From NCBI GenBank assembly GCA_023014485.1, contig JAJOZX010003213.1, positions 281,501 through 345,500 of the forward strand: a stretch of 64,000 bases of DNA, in the 5' to 3' direction. This stretch comes from Bathynomus jamesi. Taxonomy: Eukaryota > Arthropoda > Malacostraca > Isopoda > Cirolanidae. Within the stretch, counting starts at the first letter, position 1; every line of letters starts with the position of its first letter. Positions 10,850 through 22,368 of the stretch are shown here, piece after piece. The position numbers and the translations under genes are program-made. The notes beneath the pieces are model-generated. The model was not told the origin of the DNA, searched no databases, and saw only the letters and a list, made by a program, of their open reading frames with translations.

Positions 10850-11243
10850 ATCAAATTTCATTTGAAGCCTATACATGTACCGATGTGTTGCGTGCTGAAA
10901 TCTTTTAGTTCGTTACAACGTCGTTATTTTACTGAGATTATTGTTCAAACCAAAAATGCGTTTAAGTGATACGAATATGTAATATAGCAATGGATACAAA
11001 AGGCTACAAACAACAGCAGTCAGGATGGTTCATCCGAGAATGTTTGTTTAGGAATCTCTGATAAAAGATGTAAGAAACTTAAAAAGGTAAATGAAAGTTT
11101 TAAAGCATAGCATAGGAGAGAAATTGGAAGGTAATAGAGAACTTTAAAGATAAAGCGAAAATTTAAGCGTAAAGAGGTCTGATTCCGAGTGAAAATTCGA
11201 CAATACTTTCATGCGGTATAAAATGTTTCTGACGGGTATTAGT
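10850..11243. other. no recognisable feature
   Basis: AT-rich sequence between LINE 1 and the R1 repeat. No ORF, RNA gene or repeat was recognised. It could be LINE 5' UTR or older target sequence. Confidence 0.4.
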
Positions 11244-11351
11244 ATTATGGCCGCAAACAAGACGAGTGCAGAGCAATTGCAATGTTGATCAAATGAGTGC
11301 CACTGCCAACCCCCCTTCCCCAGTGCCAACCCCCAGGGTGCCAAAAAAGGG
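11244..11351 (+). repeat. R1 repeat, left part
   Basis: This matches the reverse complement of about 34740-34876 (ATGGCCGCAAACAAGACG onward). It is interrupted after AAAAAAGGG by the LTR element at 11352 and resumes at 16556. R1 is an older repeat of unknown class that served as the target site. Confidence 0.7.
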
Positions 11352-11885
11352 TGTAGTAATGCCTAGTTAAGAATATTAATTTTTGTTTAATTAAGATAAT
11401 GTTTAATGTAAATCATTTACTAATAATTATGAAATTACGAAAAAGTATGATTCTTAGATTTAAATTGTTTAAAATGGGTAGAGTTGGCAGTCCTGAACAG
11501 AGGCCCAGAGAGCAGACTACCCACAAAAAGGAGTCAGTCTTTAGGCGGCGCGTTAAGCGTGAGGTTGGCGTCATGTAACGTAAAATTTAATTAATTGTTT
11601 GTGCCCCTCTCCGACGTAAAATGTTATACTCAAATTCCGTACTCGCACCCCCCTAAATCACTTAAACCATTTTTGGAATTAAATAAAATAATCACAAGTG
11701 TTAAAAGAGTGTTAATGAACCCCCCCTTTGTTTTGTAACGGTTTTCATAGTCTCGGCGTGGCTACCATGAATATAATTGTAAAGTAGTGTTGAAATGAGT
11801 AGAGAAAGCAAGCGATAAATGAAATAAAGAGCCGATAGAAGAGTAAATAATGAAGACAGTAAAATAATAAAAGGTGTTCACTATA
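11352..11885 (+). repeat. 5' LTR of LARD-like element
   Basis: 534 bp, TGTAGTAATG to CACTATA. It differs from the 3' LTR by several small indels (for example around 11450 and 11520), so insertion is not recent. Confidence 0.85.
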
Positions 11886-11887
11886 TT

Positions 11888-11905
11888 TGGTGGCTAGCGG
11901 TGGTC
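11888..11905 (+). promoter_or_regulatory. primer-binding site
   Basis: TGGTGGCTAGCGGTGG starts two bases after the 5' LTR, the expected place for tRNA priming. The tRNA species is not assigned. Confidence 0.5.
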
Positions 11906-14774
11906 TTACATCATATTTTGTATGAGGCTTACCCACGTGACTAGTATTTCGATTAAAATTCTTCCAACCCGGTATATTAGCCAATAGCGTTAATGAATAT
12001 TTTATTTCGATTATTAAAATATCTAAATGCAAAGTTTATCCCGTTTGCAGGCAAATTTCGATTTCCATTCCTTAAAAATTCATCGTGAATGTAATTTCAA
12101 AATGGCGCATCGCCTTCGACATCCTTATAGCGTCCTTTACAAACTTCGCGCCTAAAATTTTTTTTTTTTCTTTCTTTTCGTGGGAGTTCGTTGATTCTGA
12201 AATGTTCGTTTGTTCCATTTTTATCGTACGGTTTCGTTACTTTTCGTAGTCTAGTGATTCAAAAATTTCTTTTAGTCGTGGTGCAGAGTCGGTAGAAAAA
12301 TTTGTCTGACTCAATATTGCGAGTCATTATTACGTTAAATTTCGTTCATTAGGTCGGAGAGGACATAGTTTTGAAAATTTATCGTGCTGCCGAGGACTCA
12401 ATTCTTTCACTTTATTTCGTTCACTTTTTCTCCTTTCCTGAAACCTACCTACCTTTGTGTCTTTTTGTGTTTAAATTTTTGGGATTAGTGAAAATTGTGA
12501 TAATTTAATCATAATAAATAGAATAACGATTAATAAATAAATTTTACTAAATTTGTACGTAAGTAAATTATGTTAGTTTAAACACAGTGTGATACACATT
12601 TTATGCGGCCCTTTTAAAAATGTTTCAGCGAAAATTTGTACCGCATTTCTAGGTATATATACATATATAGTATTGTAAAACATTTCATGAACATGTAAAA
12701 TTTTCTGGGTTTCATTAGCAGATTTTTGATTATATTTCGATTGGTTGTACATAAATTATAATGATAGGCTTATTTTAAATAATTGTTTATGTAAGTTTAC
12801 GGGTTTTTTGCTTTGCTTCGCTTCCGCTAAAATAGGATTACGTTACATTTTAAGGGACAGTCGAAAAATAATCTTAAACATATTAATTTGTCAGATTATA
12901 GGCTGGCCGTATAGGATGGTGTTAGACTTTAAAATAAGCTAAATGAGTTTAACTGAAATAGAGAAATTGTGAAATTTTCTATAAATTTTTTTTATTTTTT
13001 TTTATATACTTAATTATACACTTACATATATTAGTTATATATATAATTATATATAATTATATAGTCAAAATTTGGTAGGTAGGCTGATTTATCTATTTTT
13101 TTTTCCGTTCCTTTCGTTCAATTTCACGACAATTCCGACATATTTTGTAAAATGGCTATTGTATTGTACTAAAGAAAGATTTCTTGTAGGCCTATCGTTA
13201 AATATTGTTCGGAGATTAACCGTTACTACGGTATATGTCTATTGAGTAGTAAATTCTTAGTTATTTAACAAAATTTTAATTGGTTTAACATAAATAATCA
13301 TAGGATTTTTCTTTAATAAGCACAAATGTTATGCATTAAATTCTAAATTGTGCTTTCCACGCGTAACATTGAATTTATTAATTATAGGTCTAAAAGTGCG
13401 CAGTAAATTTTATTTTTATTTTGGGGACCTATGTGAGTTAAGGTATACATATTTTACTAAATCTCGATATTATAATTTTTTTTGAATTACAGAAATTTGT
13501 GTAGAAAATTCTTTTCATATATTTTCTTTACGTTTTATAAATTCATTCAATAATCAATTTTATTTGTATAGGTAGGTCGATTTTTATTTCTTTCTTTCTT
13601 CCAGTTCAATGACAATGGTAAAATTTTTATTTGGAATTGAGATTGTATTGCAAAAAGGATGTTTTGATTTGATATTTTAATTTGGGTATTAGAAATGAAA
13701 AATGTCTTTTTTTTAGTTCGAGCGTTTGCATAGAAAAAAAATTACAAAATTATGTCAGGATATAATGCAGTTTCATTCGGTTAGGGATATTTGTATAGAG
13801 GTTCGCTTACAAACAAAGCGACCGCTCTCAATTATGCAATGTTTTGTTTTTGTTTACAGTAGGTTGCGTGTATTTGTGAGTGCATATTATCTATTCTTAT
13901 TTAGTATAACGATGCAAATTTTTAGTTTCACTTGGAAACGATAAATTACTGGGATTTTTGTGATTTGCAAACCATACTGGGGTTTCTGTTGAAGGAGAGA
14001 GTTGTATCTCATGTAATTTGCTAATTGCGAGTTCAATTCGTATGAAATTTGACGTTTCAAGTTGAAATTACTGTATTAAAATAATTTTCGGTAGTAATTT
14101 TTAATTTTTAAAAATTTTAATAACTGTTTTGGAAAATTATTATTGTTTAAACCTTCAGTCGGGGTTAACTAATGCATTTGAAACATTGGCTCAAGTGTAC
14201 ACTCGGAAATGGAGCCTTCTAGATAGCCAGTAACGTTTTTGTGGCGTCTTTGTGTGCTCCTCCTCAAAGGGCAAGAGGGTTCATGATTGTCAGAGAATGG
14301 ATGACATGAAGTTTCTGGGGTTCATTTTTGTCTTTTGTATTTAAAAGTATTGATGTGATTTCTGACGATAGTTTGAACAATAATAGTTCTTAAATTATAC
14401 TAACAGTTACTATGTATGGGCGCTTTTATATTTATACTGTACAATTTTGTTTAACGTTTTATGACTTTTTTATCTTCTCCGATGTAACTGCCATAAGTGA
14501 CCTTATTGGTAGCTAGATTTGATTAAATTTTTGCGAAATTTTGAGATGTGTAATTTTTTTTTCCGTGAATTTGGCCAGAGCAAATGTGTAGTTATTGTTT
14601 CGAAGTGAACTGTCGAGAAAATTCGGTAAATTAAATATTAAAGAAATGATAAGCAGTACAGAAACACGTTTCGAATAAACTTTTTTTTTCAAAATTTCAA
14701 AGGCTCGGTTTGGAGGCAACCAAGTTGAATCCGAGTTCCATCCAGTGAGTTTAGTCGACCGGATAGGTGATCGA

Positions 14775-14945
14775 TCACCAGTGATGAGAGAGAAGAGAAA
14801 CCAACTGCGCAGGGACTTGGCGCAGGGTGGTTTCGGAAGAGAAGAGATAGAAGAGAGGAACCGAATGCGCAGGGACTTGGCGCAGGACAGTTTCGGAAGA
14901 GAAGAGAAATTTACGTGTGCAGGGTCTTGGCACACGAAAGTTTCG
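14775..14945 (+). repeat. imperfect tandem repeat, about 66-bp unit
   Basis: Two and a half units carrying GCGCAGGGACTTGGCGCAGG and TTTCGGAAGAGAAGAG recur. The third unit is diverged (GTGCAGGGTCTTGGCACACG). The repeat lies in the LARD interior. Confidence 0.7.
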
Positions 14946-16022
14946 ATCGAAGATGGTCTACTGGTATTTTTCGGGCAGTAGCTGGTCACGCTGCTCGAAT
15001 GCTTCGCTAAATATGTGTGTAGCACGCGGTAGGCAAGCCACGTGAGCTTGAACGGGTGTTACGACTGTACTGTCCATACAGACATACAGTAGGTTCGTTG
15101 GGAAACGGCCTACGGCGGAGTGATCGTTTGATTGTTGCCAGTAGAAGAGTCTTTCAGCTGGACGTAGGAAGAGCAGCGTTCACCGACAAAAGTGGAGATG
15201 AGACAAGGCGAGTTTCTTCATCGACTTCTAGAATTGCAAATTCCGTCCAATTCCAGCGCGTGGTCCCGCTTTCAGTATATCTCCCCCCCTGATCCTTTTA
15301 GAATTGGACGTCTCTCTTGTTTTTTTTTCGCCATTGGGAGAGAGCGGAACCATTATAGCGTGCTGCCCTGTTGCATGTTGATTGATGCAATCCCTTGCAT
15401 TCTAGCGAAGTGAGCAGGAGAGCTGCGATTGAAAATTGAAGTCCGTTGTCAGCGTGCGGATTGTGATCTAAAAACGTCCAGCAAATTAATGTACTGATTA
15501 TTATGTAATGAAATTATAAGTGAAAGGGTGCGATTATTGCCCATATTGTTGTGTTTTTCGTGAAATAGTATGTGCGCTCTTGGTCAGTATTTTATGTAAA
15601 CTTTTTCTTATTTTTTTCTATGTCGCCCTGATAGTAACTGTATAACTATACAAATAACTGTTTCAAATGTAAAGCGATCGTTGATGAGGAATCGCGGGAA
15701 TAGATTGTGAACTTGAGATTTGTGTAGCCACTGTAAGAAAATTTTCCGTTATTTTTTTTGGCATGTATAGATTAGTTACAGGTTGTAATTTAATTATTAG
15801 TGTGAAATGTTATTTTATGCAAATGTGAAAATTATAAAGTTTCGTTTTTAATATGATACAAAATATATGTGTGGAATTTGTCATTCTAATTATTTCTTGT
15901 CTATCAACTTTGAATTTGTTAAAAAAAAAAAAAAAAAATTGCAAAATATATAAATTTGTTGAATAAATTTATTAAATTGTTAAACGATATTAATAAGTTT
16001 TACTAATGAAAAACTTATTTTC

Positions 16023-16038
16023 AAGGGGGTGATGCGAG
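16023..16038 (+). promoter_or_regulatory. polypurine tract
   Basis: AAGGGGGTGATGCGAG lies immediately upstream of the 3' LTR, the plus-strand priming position. Confidence 0.55.
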
Positions 16039-16555
16039 TGTAGTAATGCCTAGTTAAGAATATTAATTTTTGTTTAATTAAGATAATGTTTAATGTAAAT
16101 CATTTACTAATAATTATGAAATTACGAAAAAGTATGTTTTAGATTTAAATTGTTTAAAATGGGTAGAGTTGGCAGTCCTGAACAGAGGCCCAGAGAGCAG
16201 ACTACCCCAAAGGAGTCAGTCTTTAGGCGCGCGTTAAGCGTGAGGTTGGCGTCATGTAACGTAAAATTTAATTAATTGTTTGTGCCCCTCTCCGACGTAA
16301 AATGTTATAGTAAAATTCGTACTCGCACCCCCCTAAATACTTAAACATTTTCGGAATTAAATAAAAATCAAAGTGTTAAAAGAGTGTTAATGAACCCCCC
16401 CTTTGTTTTGTAACGGTTTTCATAGTCTCGGCGTGGCTACCATGAATATAATTGTAAAGTAGTGTTGAAATGAGTAGAGAAAGCAAGCGATAAATGAAAT
16501 AAAGAGCCGATAGAAGAGTAAATAATGAAGAAAGTAAAATAAGGTGTTCACTATA
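16039..16555 (+). repeat. 3' LTR of LARD-like element
   Basis: 517 bp, same ends and sequence as 11352-11885 with small deletions. Confidence 0.85.
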
Positions 16556-16649
16556 AGGGGGGAAGCCCAGAAAGCTGGGGGTGTCCACCTGACCTCTTTT
16601 GGGGGGAAGGTGGGACGGCCTAATACCCAAAGGGGTATATCTAACCTGA

Positions 16650-16699
<50 letters not shown>

Positions 16700-16848
16700 A
16701 TCCAGTATCTGCGAGATGCAGAAGCTTAATGAGAGCTCAGGTAGCATCACTTGGCTTAGAACTCAAAATACGCCAGTTGGCTTAATCAGCCAGTTGGCTT
16801 AATCCACCAGTTGGCTTAGAAGACATAGAAGGCATAAATGGCCTGTAT
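16556..16848 (+). repeat. R1 repeat, right part, with (GA)n
   Basis: Continues the R1 repeat broken at 11351. It includes a 46-bp GA run (about 16652-16697) and several CCAGTTGGCTTA motifs at its end. It corresponds to 34498-34740 reversed. Confidence 0.7.
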
Positions 16849-16928
16849 ATATTAATAACCTTCGAACGAATTAAAAGCGCACACAAACGCACATACACTC
16901 CCCGACTATACGCCCATAGATCCCCTAT

Positions 16929-16932
<4 letters not shown>

Positions 16933-16977
<45 letters not shown>
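16933..16977. repeat. (AC)n microsatellite
   Basis: About 22 perfect AC units. Confidence 0.95.
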
Positions 16978-16978
<1 letters not shown>

Positions 16979-17149
16979 CGTATATAAACAGATGCATGTA
17001 AAGCCCGAATAGCAAAATATATACGAGCATAACCACCACACAAAAAAAAAGCCACCACAGCACCACAAATACCAATCGTCAAAGTTTAGCTTACCACCAC
17101 CTAGCCAAACCCACCTTACCCACGGCTTTTGCTTACCAGCTCCTTGGAG

Positions 17150-17324
17150 ACCGACAAAGTCTCTAAATACGACCCCACAGACAAAGCTATTAAGCATAAA
17201 GAAATACGTTTATGGGGCCAGAGGGTAGACCGAAAAGGTCTCTAAATACGACCTACTAGACAGAGCTATTTAAGCATAAACAAATACGTTTATGTGGCCA
17301 GGGGGTAGACCGACAAGGTCTCAG
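17150..17324 (+). repeat. 79-bp tandem repeat, about 2.2 units
   Basis: Units start GACCGACAAAGTCTC (17150), GACCGAAAAGGTCTC (17229) and GACCGACAAGGTCTC (17308), each with AAATACGTTTATG inside. No coding sense was recognised. Confidence 0.75.
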
Positions 17325-17474
17325 AAAAAGAGCAATTCTATTAGTTTTTCTATTAAGCTTGTCATGGTGGAACACTACGAGGCCATTTTGACGTTTGGTA
17401 GGCGATCTTTTATACAAAAAAATCGAATAAGATGAACTAAATTTAATACAAAAACAAATTTTCATCTTAATATA

Positions 17475-18110
17475 CAATTTTATCCTTAACCTATAACAAA
17501 AAGCATTAATATGATTTTTAAAACAAACTAGAAATTAAATTACAATAATTTTGTTTCAATACAAATTTGGGAGCTATTGAAGAATAGGGACCCCAGCCTT
17601 CTTTAGTTAGGCTTATAAGGCTAACTAACGAAAATATCACGACCTAACCTAACCAATCGTTAGGTTAACTGTACGCCCTTGACGATTGGTTAGGTTAGGT
17701 CATGATATTTTCGTTCGTTAGCCTTATAAAGCTAACTAAAGAAGGCTGGGGTCCCTATTCTTCAATAGCCCCCAAATTTGTCTTTAAGACACCACTATAT
17801 CTTTAAACCTTATTACAAAAAATATTAATATAACTTTATATTAAAAATAGATTCTATTTCGGGGTAACTTATTAAATTTTCTCTTTTATCCAATTATTTG
17901 TTTCAATACAAATTTATCTTTAAGACACCAATATATCTTTAAATCTTATTACAAAAAAATATTAATATAACTTTATATTAAAAATAGATTGGATTTCGGG
18001 ATAACTATTTCATTTCTCGTCTTTCGCCCAAATAGGTTCTATTTCGGGGTAACTTATTAATTTTTTCTCTTTTATCCAATAATTTTGTTTCAATATAAAT
18101 TTATCTTTAA
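17475..18110 (+). repeat. satellite-like array, left of piggyBac
   Basis: Repeated AT-rich units of about 170-185 bp include TTTGTTTCAATACAAATTT, ATCTTTAAGACACCA and GATTGGATTTCGGGATAAC. The array continues after the piggyBac insertion at 20749 and hosts a foldback MITE at 17563-17780. Confidence 0.75.
17563..17780. mobile_element. foldback MITE
   Basis: An almost complete palindrome of about 210 bp: the left arm has GAATAGGGACCCCAGCCTTC, the right arm its complement, and the centre CTGTACGCCCTTGACGATTGG. It lies in the satellite array and is flanked by AAATTT, so the target duplication may be AAATTT(G). The right half is related to 38239-38299 inside the MULE. Confidence 0.75.
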
Positions 18111-20744
18111 CCCATTAGTGCCTGGTGTCCGTTTTAACGGACGCTGAAAAATGTGCGTTACTTTCTGTGTGCATTTATTTTTTAGAATATTTCATTATAA
18201 TAACACGATAATTATTGTTTTGAGATTACATTTAACAAAAAAACACAACCATCATCTGGCAACATTTCTTTCACTGGCATCATAACATCAAGATGGCTGC
18301 CGCGAATCGGAGTATTTTCACGAAGTTAGTAAAAAGTGAATATTTTGTTAGTTCTATAATGTAGTTTCAGTAGATAGCTATATACTAACACTAAGTTCAT
18401 AAGTTGCTCTAGATGTTGAAACCACATAATATCGAATATGTCTGTTATATTTTCTAAATAGCTTGTTCAAAAGTCAGTGTCAATTATAAGGGACACTCGG
18501 CAGTAGAGTGCTATGTTTCACCTTCAAGTGTCCATTTTCAATGAACTCTAAAAGAAACGTTTTCTGTGTTAAATTTGGGAAAACTAAATTGATAGTTTGT
18601 TTATTAGTTAATTACTATTTTGCTTATTATTTATTTATTAGTTATTTGTTAATTTTTACCTTTTGTGACATTTGCATTTTTTTCTTTCAGACTGACAACT
18701 GCTGAAGCTTTGCTTTGGCTATTCTAGAGGACCTGGATACAGATGGTAATGTTTATATTGGACTTCCCAATACTGATGAATTGTTAGATGGTGACAGTGA
18801 CCATTCAGATGATGAAGCCGCTGGCAGTTCAATCCGTTTGAAGAAAGGAGTCTTGAAACCCAATGCGGAAATTTTTCATACTCGATATTCAAATGATCAA
18901 AATGTATTAGATACATACGATGAAAGCACATCTGATTTAGTGAAAGAGAACCCTCAAAAATAGATAATGCTTAGGAAATGGAGGAAAATTAAACCTGCAA
19001 TATCCCTCACAACTGATTGTCAACCGAAAGAAATATCTGAACACTCAAAAACTTGTTCTTCGCCCGTCGAATTTTTTCAGCTTTTTTTTTGACAAAGATT
19101 TGATCAAGTTACTAATTGAACAAAGCAATAGTTACACTGCTCAAAAAAATCGTAATCTAAATTTATCAGAGTCTGAATTATTTGTATTTATTGCAGGTTT
19201 ATTGCTCTCTACGCACTGCCCTCTCCCAAATAAAAGAAAATATTGGTCATCTGAGGACAATGTACCGAAAGTACTGTCCAAACATATGAGGAAGGATAGA
19301 TTCGAAGCAATACTTAGGAACATTCATTTGGCTGACAATACAAACCAAAGTGATGATCGAGCACAGTGGTTTGGAAGAACATCTATCTGTAGACGAGAGC
19401 ATGATACCATATTACGGTAAACACTATGCAAAACAATTTATCAGAGGTAAGCCCATCAGATTTGGGTTCAAAATGTGGGCCCTGTGTTCAAAGAACGGAT
19501 ACTTGCATTCTTTTGATATCTACATGGGAAAGAATTCAAGTTAAACATCAACAACTGACAAAAAGATTGGCGTTGGTGGCAATATTGTGTTGCAGCTTGT
19601 TTCTCAAGCTCGTGTGCCTAATGATGCTGGTTATAAAGTGTTCTTTGACAATTACTTTACTGGTCTTAGCCTCATTGATGAGCTATCTAAACAAGGTATT
19701 TGTGCATCGGGAACTTGCAGAGAAAACAGAACAGAGAAGTGTCCACTGAAATCAAAATCTGAAATGAAGAAGGCCGTACGAGGCTTCTCTGATTACAGAG
19801 TATCAGATAACTTGATTATTATAAAGTGGAAGGATAATAATGATGTCATTCTGATGTCGAACTTTGAAACTGAGAAAATAAGTTCAACAGAAAGATGGGA
19901 TAGAATGGAGAAGAAATATGTTAAAGTGCCACAGCCTGAATCCATTCAAAATTATAATAAGTACATGGGATTTGTTGATCAGATGGATCAAAATGTTGGC
20001 ACATACCGAATTCGGATTAGACATAGGAAGTGGTGGTGGCCGATATTCTCCTACATGATATCTGTTTCCATAAATAATGCATGCATTTTGATGAACAAAG
20101 CCGGACACACAATCACTCTCTTTCAATTTATTGAAAATGTAACCCTTTCTCTAATGAAGACACACGGTACTCCAAAGCTTCAAGGTAAAAGACTGTCCTC
20201 ACATTTGGTAAATATAGGTCGCTATGATAACATTGGATACTGGATAAGTATACATCGAAAGAGAAAGAAGATGCAAGCATTGCGCTGGAAAAAGTCACTT
20301 TCAGTGCGAAAAGTGCGACATTGGGCTTCACCAAAAATGCTTCAAAGCATGTCATGTCCAGTAGCAGAAAAATGATACTGATTACTAATTGAAGCTAATT
20401 TCAATATCATACTAATAAATAGCCACTGCATTTCGTGCATGTATGTATTATATGTATTATATAAATACATTTTTGTGTGCATAAATATCAGCCACTGCAT
20501 TTGGTGATTTCAGTTTAATCATATTTATGAAAAGAGAACTGTAACGTCTTCTAAGCATAAATGACACCTATTTAGTTCCTATCCGCCTAATGCCTTGCGT
20601 CCGTTAAAACGGACACCTTATATCTTGGTAACTAATAAAGATTTGAAAATAAAACTTTGTGTAGTCATTTACATCCCATTTATTAGCCTCCGTTTGAATT
20701 TTCAGCAAAATCATCCCAGTAGATCAACTTTCGGCACTAATGGG
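18111..20744 (+). mobile_element. piggyBac element
   Basis: TIRs CCCATTAGTGCC (18111) and GGCACTAATGGG (ending 20744) are flanked by TTAA on both sides (18107-18110, 20745-20748), the hallmark of piggyBac. Subterminal inverted GTCCGTTTTAACGGAC-type repeats lie at about 18128 and 20599. The flanks rejoin to a satellite unit identical in layout to 17900-17950, which serves as an empty-site reference. The transposase ORF is interrupted. Confidence 0.93.
18715..20359 (+). pseudogene. piggyBac transposase
   Basis: The acidic N-terminus (18715-18960, DELLDGDSDHSDDE) ends in a TAG. The core follows in several frames: ELFVFIAGLLLS, SVDESMIPYYGK (first Asp), VFFDNYFTG (second Asp) and MGFVDQMDQN (third Asp) in the long 19587-20375 frame. 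The terminal cysteine-rich zinc-binding domain is not in that frame but one over, at about 20265-20356 (CEKCDIGLHQKCFKACH, then TAG), so a late frameshift separates it. At least four lesions make it inactive. Confidence 0.9.
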
Positions 20745-20748
20745 TTAA

Positions 20749-21000
20749 GACACCAATATATCTTTAAAACTTATTACAAAAAAATATTAATATAACTTTA
20801 TATAAAAAATAGATTGGATTTCGGGATAACTATTTCATTTCTCGTCTTTCGCCCAAATAGGTTCTATTTCAGGGTAACATTCATTTTTCCACTTTTACGT
20901 AACTATTTTGCTTCAATACAACTTTACCTTTAATATATGATACAATTTTATCCTTAAACTACAACATAAAAACGTTAATATAATTTTTAAAACAAAATAA
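20749..21000 (+). repeat. satellite-like array, right of piggyBac
   Basis: Resumes at GACACCAATATATC exactly as expected from the units before the insertion, then degrades by about 21000. Confidence 0.7.
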
Positions 21001-21159
21001 CCTATGGAACGAATAATTTATATTTGGTAAAGACACGCCCCCAGAATTCGGTGCGTTCAATTACAACCCAATGGGCGGGGCATGAGAACGAATGTAGGAT
21101 CTCTGGTTGGCGGAAAGTCTCGCTCTCACACAGGAAACTCGCGAATCGAATATTGGGGG

Positions 21160-21215
21160 TGGGGCCAATTGGGGTCACGTATATAAAATGGAACATTTTC
21201 AGCTGGATCCCACAA
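21160..21215 (+). promoter_or_regulatory. promoter of the spliced accessory gene
   Basis: A CCAAT box (GGGGCCAATTGGGG) is followed by TATATAAAATGG at about 21180, then AACAGTGATT, a plausible initiator 25-30 bp downstream. Confidence 0.5.
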
Positions 21216-21236
21216 CAGTGATTTATCAACGAGTAA

Positions 21237-22334
21237 CTGTCCCCGCAATTGTTTGAAGACGGGGACCTCTCTGCAGGGTCTACACTTCATCTTTTCGCAG
21301 CGGCCGATCGAAATGATCTTCTCTCCACACAAAACGTTAATGATATCTGCAATGATCCTCAGTTTGAACCAGCAGAAGACTCTACCCTGGAGATGTGAGT
21401 AATTACGTAATAATTCAGTTTGTGATTAATTCTCGGGCTATATACATCGTATCATTCAGTGCTTAACCCTTGCAAGTGTTAGTTAATTTATAAAAAGCCA
21501 TAATAAACGAAGTGAGAGGATATCTACCTAGGGGTTCGAGACTCTGCGACGGGGCTTAGTAGCCCCGCTAATCTTCTTTCCTGAGAATGTCATTTAGACT
21601 GTGAATTTTATTATGCGATGAAGGTATCCTTTGGAAGTGAAATTTTATTACGCGTTTGTTTCCCTTTACGTGTTAACTAAAAAAATTTATAGTAAGTTCT
21701 ACAGGTTGGTTTTTAGAATTACTAAAACTTTAAAGGTAGGGAATTGCTGCGGTCCCGGGTTCGTGACCGGGTGCTGGCAGATGATGCGTAGCACATCCCG
21801 CTAATCTTCCTTTTGAGCCCATTTAGGCTAGTTACTTTGTGTCTATTATCTGATCCAGTATTCTATTAAGTATTTAGGGAGTGAATTTTGTTTATCAAAT
21901 AATTACGTGTTAACATTTATTTAAAATTAGTTTGTGAACTGTTTCATTGAAATAGCATGTATCCTCAATTTTATATATATTTTTATATGGAAAAAAATGG
22001 ATTTTAATTAAAAAAGATTCAATATGGATGATTCGTTTAATATCTACCAGGTGCTCGACGGTGCTTCGTCATCAAATATGATCATTATTGGAAAATGTAT
22101 AAACTGTCAAAATAATTTTGTCTATAACCATATCCTTTCTCCTTATACAGTAGGTCCGATGCGGAAATCGATCATGTTATAGCTACTTTTCTTGACAGTT
22201 TTGAAGAAAAGCAAATAGTCGACTGCAATTTGGAGGTTTTACAGCGCAGTCAACCCAGTGACATAAATACGGAGATCGAAGTATTGGCTCACATCCGGTC
22301 CAACGATTGCCAGGTCGTCAGGGAAGTACTGTAA
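21237..22334 (+). CDS. two-exon Polinton accessory gene, unknown function
   Basis: Exon 1 is open from 21237 to a donor at 21394/21395 (GAGAT|GTGAGT). Exon 2 follows a pyrimidine-rich acceptor (ACAG at 22150 or TAG at 22153) and reads through to TAA at 22332-22334. Both acceptors keep the frame of exon 1 (NDPQFEPAEDSTLE joined to SDAEIDHVIATF). The protein is acidic and contains VLAHIRSNDCQV. Exon 2 (22154-22330) is 177 nt, phase 2 to phase 2, and overlaps a possible donor GTAAGC at its end. No ATG is visible in frame in exon 1, so an upstream exon or lost start is likely. It converges on the protease gene. Two copies of exon 2 lie at the same place in copy C. No known domain was recognised. 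Confidence 0.5.
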
Positions 22335-22368
22335 GCTTTTTTCTTTTGGTTAAGAACAAGACAGAGTA

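Larger units (their letters stand above)
6222..10850 (-). mobile_element. CR1/L2-like non-LTR retrotransposon (LINE 1)
   Basis: A near full-length element on the minus strand: ORF1 with zinc-finger-like, coiled-coil and GDSL-esterase parts, ORF2 with endonuclease and reverse transcriptase, and a 3' UTR ending exactly where Polinton copy A sequence resumes at 6221. Its 3' end (minus strand GAGTGGATCTTAGGGTCTTT) matches that of LINE 2 (44500). The 5' limit is uncertain; a threefold GCAGCCATCTT repeat at 10800-10835 may be 5' UTR. There is no poly(A) tail. Non-coding 3' UTR occupies 6222-6697. Confidence 0.8.
11886..16038 (+). other. non-coding interior of LARD-like element
   Basis: AT-rich DNA with only scattered short ORFs lacking any recognised domain. 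The part 14750-15420 is less AT-rich and includes a tandem repeat of a GA-rich unit; the rest (12060-14500 and 15480-16020) shows no feature. A trans-mobilised element can keep such a spacer. Confidence 0.6.
11352..16555 (+). mobile_element. non-autonomous LTR retrotransposon (LARD-like, 5.2 kb)
   Basis: Two long direct repeats begin TGTAGTAATG and end in ACTATA (11352-11885 and 16039-16555). The element is flanked by AGGG target duplications (11348-11351, 16556-16559). A TGG-starting primer-binding site follows LTR1, and a purine tract AAGGGGGTGATG precedes LTR2. The 4.15-kb interior has no gag or pol ORF. The insertion target is an R1 repeat whose uninterrupted copy is at 34498-34876. These structures fit a Gypsy-type non-autonomous element mobilised in trans; the parent is not in the window. 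Confidence 0.85.

Noticed and set aside
12060..14500. Host exons in the AT-rich interior
   Set aside because: No open frame over 75 codons with plausible composition, no splice pattern; sequence lies between two LTRs.
14513..15292. Three ORFs of 70-170 codons in the LARD interior
   Set aside because: They overlap on both strands, lack any domain and follow a local repeat. Not supported as genes.
21500..21800. Structured RNA in the intron (hairpins GGGGC...GCCCC and CCCGG...CCGGG, each followed by CCCGCTAATCTTC)
   Set aside because: Two short hairpins with a shared following motif are intriguing but too little to call an RNA gene.
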